Shown piece after piece: positions 7,505 through 10,454 of a stretch of 10,454 nt of DNA (position 1 is its first letter; the number at the start of each line of letters is the position of its first letter). The position numbers and the translations under genes are program-made. The notes beneath the pieces are model-generated. The model made no database searches. It was given only the letters and a program-made list of their open reading frames with translations, and was not told where the DNA came from. This DNA is from an uncultured Lachnospiraceae bacterium (lineage in GTDB: Bacteria; Bacillota; Clostridia; Lachnospirales; Lachnospiraceae): the NCBI GenBank assembly GCA_947651335.1, contig CANSYV010000024.1, positions 1 to 10,454 on the forward strand, in the 5' to 3' direction.

Positions 7505-8434
7505 CTATTCTTCTCCTTTCAGAGCAGCTGCCGTCTTCTCCACATCTTCCCAGGAGTTGATATTATAGACTCTGCTCTTTGGATTGATTTTTTTCATAAA
7601 CCCTGCCAGTGTACTTCCCGGCCCGATTTCCACAAACCTTTCTACGCCCTCAGCGATCATGTATTCCATGCTCTGCATCCAGCGCACCGGTGAACTCACC
7701 TGCCTGGCCAGAAGCTCCTTAGTCTCTCCAATATCTTCCACCTTCCGGGCCGTCACATTGGTCACATAAGGGATCTGGAGGGGGTGCATCTGCACGGAGA
7801 CAAGTTCTTTGGCCAGTTCTTCTCCAGCCGGTTTCAGCATAGGAGAATGGAAGGGGCCGCTTACATTGAGCATCATAGTGCGTCTGGCACCGGCTTCTTT
7901 CAATTTCACCGCCGCTGTTTCCACTCCCTCTTTTCTCCCGGTGATGACAATCTGCCCGGGACAGTTATAATTTGCCACTTCCACTTCCGGAATGTCTGCT
8001 ATAACCTGCTCTATCTTCTCCGCGTCCATGGCCATCACCGCGCACATGGCTCCTTCCCCGGCAGGCACTGTGTTCTGCATGAGAATCCCTCTTTTTCTCA
8101 CCAGACGGATGGCATCCATATCATCCATGCCCCCCGCCGCGGCAATGGCCGCATATTCTCCCAGGCTGAGCCCGGCTGTAATATCCGGCGTAATCCCCGT
8201 TTCCACCACAACTTTCGTCATGGCTAGGCAAGTGGTAACCAGGGCCGCCTGGGTATATTCTGTCAGGTCCAGTTTCTCATTTTTTTCAAAACAGAGATCC
8301 TTCATGTCCAAATCCAGGACTTTCGATGCCTGGTCAAAAATCTCCCTGACAACAGGGCTTTTTTCATAAAAATCCGCGCCCATGCCCGCTTTCTGTGCTC
8401 CCTGCCCCGGATAAATAAATGCTGTTTTACTCAT
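7505..8434 (-). CDS. fabD: Malonyl-CoA:ACP transacylase
   Basis: FabD moves the malonyl group from CoA to ACP, linking the carboxylase to the synthase. The 309-residue protein has the N-terminal YPGQGAQ (8-14), the nucleophile elbow GLSLGEY (88-94) with Ser90, Arg115 in the conserved RKRG segment for the malonyl carboxylate, and GPFHSPML (193-200) with catalytic His196. Its length is normal for the family. Its start codon overlaps the end of fabK in the sequence ATGAGTAA (8427-8434), an arrangement that usually couples translation of the two genes. Confidence 0.98.
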   Translation of the reverse strand: MSKTAFIYPGQGAQKAGMGADFYEKSPVVREIFDQASKVLDLDMKDLCFEKNEKLDLTEYTQAALVTTCLAMTKVVVETGITPDITAGLSLGEYAAIAAAGGMDDMDAIRLVRKRGILMQNTVPAGEGAMCAVMAMDAEKIEQVIADIPEVEVANYNCPGQIVITGRKEGVETAAVKLKEAGARRTMMLNVSGPFHSPMLKPAGEELAKELVSVQMHPLQIPYVTNVTARKVEDIGETKELLARQVSSPVRWMQSMEYMIAEGVERFVEIGPGSTLAGFMKKINPKSRVYNINSWEDVEKTAAALKGEE

Positions 8435-9365
8435 ACAGACCCACTCCCTTCATCAATGCATCCGTCTCTCTCACCAGTTTATCAATCAGCTCCTTACAGG
8501 ACATCCGCTCTTTCACCATGCCGGCGATCTGTCCTGCCATGACACTTCCATTTTTTACATCGCCTTCTACCACGGCATTTCTCAGACCTCCTAAAGTCAG
8601 ATGCTCCAGTTCCTCAAAGCTGGCTCCCTGTTCTTCCAGCTCTGTATATCTCTTTGTCATCTCATTGCGCAGGGTGCGGATGGGATGGCCTGTGCTTCTG
8701 CCTGTCACCCTTGTGTCAATGTCTTTTGCTTTTAAAATCCGCTCTTTGTAATTATCATGTACCTGGGATTCGTCTGTCACCACGAAGCAGGTGCCCATCT
8801 GCACCCCTTTTGCCCCCAGCATAAATGCCGCGGCAATGCCTCTGCCGTCCGCAATCCCCCCAGCGGCGATCACCGGAATCTGTACCGCGTCTGCCACCTG
8901 GGGCACCAGAACCATTGTGGTGCTCTCCCCAATATGTCCGCCGGACTCACAGCCTTCTGCCACCACCGCGTCTGCGCCGCAGCGCTCCATGCGTTTGGCC
9001 AGAGCTACGGAGGCAACCACTGGAATCACGCGGATATCTGCCTCTTTCCACATGTCCATATATTTTTCAGGATTGCCCGCTCCGGTGGTAATTACCTTCA
9101 CCCCTTCTTCCGCCGCTGCTTTGGCCACCTCATCGGCATAGGGACTCATCAGCATGATATTCACACCAAAAGGCTTATCTGTCAGCTTCTTCGCCTCCCG
9201 AATCTGCTCTCTCACCCAGTCTGCCGGGGCATTTGCCGCGCCGATGAGACCCAGACCGCCTGCTTGTGATACAGCCGCCGCCAGATGGTATTCAGCCACC
9301 CACGCCATGCCTCCCTGAATAATCGGATATTCAATCCCCAACTTTCTGGTTAATTCTGTCTGCAT
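8427..9365 (-). CDS. fabK: Enoyl-ACP reductase II, FMN-dependent
   Basis: FabK reduces trans-2-enoyl-ACP in the last step of each elongation cycle, using FMN and NAD(P)H. The 312-residue protein has the TIM-barrel flavin motif YPIIQGGMAW (13-22), GVNIMLMSP (67-75), TTGAGNPEKY (93-102), EGCESGGHIGE (137-147) with His144 at the same position as in Streptococcus pneumoniae FabK, and IAAGGIADGRG (166-176). It lacks the C-terminal cysteine cluster of the second superfamily member at 279-1358. FabK enzymes are known to be insensitive to triclosan, unlike FabI. The gene follows fabH after 41 bases, too short for the acpP gene often found at that point, and its last 8 bases overlap fabD. Confidence 0.96.
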   Translation of the reverse strand: MQTELTRKLGIEYPIIQGGMAWVAEYHLAAAVSQAGGLGLIGAANAPADWVREQIREAKKLTDKPFGVNIMLMSPYADEVAKAAAEEGVKVITTGAGNPEKYMDMWKEADIRVIPVVASVALAKRMERCGADAVVAEGCESGGHIGESTTMVLVPQVADAVQIPVIAAGGIADGRGIAAAFMLGAKGVQMGTCFVVTDESQVHDNYKERILKAKDIDTRVTGRSTGHPIRTLRNEMTKRYTELEEQGASFEELEHLTLGGLRNAVVEGDVKNGSVMAGQIAGMVKERMSCKELIDKLVRETDALMKGVGLYE

Positions 9366-9406
9366 ATTTTAAAACCCCGTTTCTTTCTATCATTCAAAAC
9401 TAAATG

Positions 9407-10399
9407 TTACATCCACTCAACTATAGAAGCTCCCCATGTGAGCCCTGCGCCGAATCCTGCCATGACAATCTTCTGCCCTGGCTTTATCATGCCTTTTCGA
9501 TTCATCTCATCCAGCAGAATGGGAATGCTGGCCGAGGATGTATTGCCGTATTCCTGAATATTCATGGGGAATTTTTCCATGGGCTCTCCCAGCCGCTTTG
9601 CCACTGACTCCACAATCCTTTTGTTTGCCTGGTGGAGCAGAAACCAGGCAATTTCTTCCTGTCTGACCTGATTCTTCTCCAGAACTTCCCGCACAGCCTG
9701 GGGAACCTTCTTTACGGCAAACTGAAATACTGCCTTTCCGTCCATTCTCATGAAATATTCGTCTGTGCCGTAATCGCGCTTTCCCCCGGAAGTTTCCCCT
9801 GCCGTGAGCACATTTGTGTCATGGCGGCTTTTCAAGCTGAGGGCACTGCCTTTGTCTCCGTCAGAATGTGTCACAGGAATGTACATCCTGCGGCTGTCTG
9901 CTCTGAGCACCGCGGCTCCCGCCCCGTCTCCAAATAAAATACATGTTCCCCGGTCTTTCCAGTTGGTAAGATTGGAGAGGCTTTCACTCCCAATGATCAG
10001 CGCTGTCTTATAAATCCCGCCGGACAGGTAAGCCGCCGCGGTATTATAGGCCAGCACAAACCCTGTGCAGGCAGCACTTAGGTCAAAGCATGTGGCATTT
10101 ACTGCCCCCAGTTTCTTTTGAACCTCACATGCCGCACAGGGAAGGACCACATTGGAAGATATGGTGGACACCACAATCAGGTCTATCTCCTCTGCCAAAA
10201 TACCTGCCAGAACAAGCGCTCTCTCTCCCGCTTCACAGGCCATGGAAACTGTAGTCTCCCCATCTACGATGTGTCTTCTGGCGATGCCGGTCCGCTCCCT
10301 GATCCATTCATCATTGGTATCCACCAATTCTGCAATGCCGTTATTATCCATTACATGGGACGGTAAAAATGATCCCGTCCCGCATATATTTACAGCCAT
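9407..10399 (-). CDS. fabH: 3-oxoacyl-ACP synthase III
   Basis: FabH starts fatty acid synthesis by condensing an acyl-CoA primer with malonyl-ACP. The 330-residue protein has the Cys-His-Asn triad at Cys111 (DLSAACTGF, 106-114), His256 (LLHQANKRI, 254-262) and Asn286 (EYGNTSSASIP, 283-293), plus FGAGLTWGA (316-324). The chosen start is the ATG at 10399 (MAVNICGTGS), which has an AGAGGA ribosome binding site 6 bases upstream and gives the family's usual N-terminus. The frame is open further upstream to a TTG at 10429, but that start would lie inside the probable operator and has no clear ribosome binding site. It is the first gene of the operon. Primer preference (acetyl or branched chain) cannot be read from the sequence. 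Confidence 0.97.
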   Translation of the reverse strand: MAVNICGTGSFLPSHVMDNNGIAELVDTNDEWIRERTGIARRHIVDGETTVSMACEAGERALVLAGILAEEIDLIVVSTISSNVVLPCAACEVQKKLGAVNATCFDLSAACTGFVLAYNTAAAYLSGGIYKTALIIGSESLSNLTNWKDRGTCILFGDGAGAAVLRADSRRMYIPVTHSDGDKGSALSLKSRHDTNVLTAGETSGGKRDYGTDEYFMRMDGKAVFQFAVKKVPQAVREVLEKNQVRQEEIAWFLLHQANKRIVESVAKRLGEPMEKFPMNIQEYGNTSSASIPILLDEMNRKGMIKPGQKIVMAGFGAGLTWGASIVEWM

Positions 10400-10405
10400 A
10401 TTGAT

Positions 10406-10411
10406 TCCTCT
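10406..10411 (-). promoter_or_regulatory. Ribosome binding site that fixes the fabH start
   Basis: AGAGGA followed by ATCAAT and then ATG gives a 6-base spacer. It supports the ATG at 10399 over the in-frame TTG 30 bases upstream. Confidence 0.8.
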
Positions 10412-10417
10412 GTTTTG

Positions 10418-10430
10418 TTTGATAATCAAA
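10418..10430 (-). promoter_or_regulatory. FabT-box-like operator before fabH
   Basis: TTTGATTATCAAA is a perfect 6-1-6 palindrome in the AT-rich leader 19 bases before the fabH start codon. From memory it matches the core of the FabT binding site described in streptococci (TTTGA-TNT-CAAA type). A FabT-like MarR gene lies at the other end of this gene cluster. A weak promoter could overlap it: TTAGTT, 17 bases, then GATTAT within the palindrome. Those hexamers are poor matches, and the true -35 may lie beyond the window edge. The palindrome itself is certain; its use as an operator is inferred. Confidence 0.75.
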
Positions 10431-10454
10431 ATAATTTAATTTAAAACTAATTGA

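Noticed and set aside
10400..10429. Extension of fabH to an upstream TTG start (340 residues)
   Set aside because: The extra ten residues are encoded within the palindrome and leader, while the downstream ATG has an AGAGGA site at ideal spacing and gives the standard FabH N-terminus.
1..10454. Search for tRNA genes, CRISPR arrays, insertion sequences or phage genes
   Set aside because: The window is filled nearly end to end by fatty acid synthesis genes, and no direct-repeat arrays, transposase motifs or tRNA-like stretches were seen.

Overview
The window looks like a chromosomal segment of an anaerobic Firmicute, most likely a clostridial lineage such as Lachnospiraceae. The reasons are the FabK-type enoyl-ACP reductase, the interleaved accB-fabZ-accC order, the fused AccD-AccA carboxyltransferase and a roughly balanced base composition. 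The placement is inferred from gene content and sequence style, not from a marker gene. All genes lie on the minus strand, so transcription runs from the right edge of the window to the left.

The layout in transcription order is: an AT-rich leader with a perfect TTTGATTATCAAA palindrome (10418-10430), fabH, fabK, fabD, fabG, fabF, accB, fabZ, accC, a fused accD-accA gene, a second flavin enzyme of the FabK/nitronate-monooxygenase superfamily with a cysteine cluster, and the first 91 codons of a MarR/FabT-like repressor that runs off the left edge. Gaps are 2 to 57 bases, one gene pair overlaps, and several Shine-Dalgarno sequences sit in the stop region of the upstream gene. This points to a single long operon.

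Together the genes encode nearly complete type II fatty acid synthesis. The Acc proteins make malonyl-CoA and FabD loads it onto ACP. FabH starts chains, FabF elongates them, and FabG, FabZ and FabK carry out the reduction, dehydration and reduction steps. The acyl carrier protein gene, often found between fabH and fabK in related operons, is absent here; only 41 bases separate them.

Three points stand out. (1) The penultimate gene resembles Helicobacter pylori FabX, a dehydrogenase/isomerase of unsaturated fatty acid synthesis, more than it resembles FabK; it could supply the double-bond branch that FabA, FabM or FabN supply elsewhere. (2) A FabT-like regulator is encoded at the far end of the operon, while a sequence matching the FabT box lies before the first gene, suggesting a feedback loop across the whole operon. 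(3) The carboxyltransferase is a single beta-alpha polypeptide joined by a low-complexity linker that contains a 60-base tandem duplication. No RNA genes, mobile elements or CRISPR arrays were seen, and no gene-free stretch exceeds about 60 bases.
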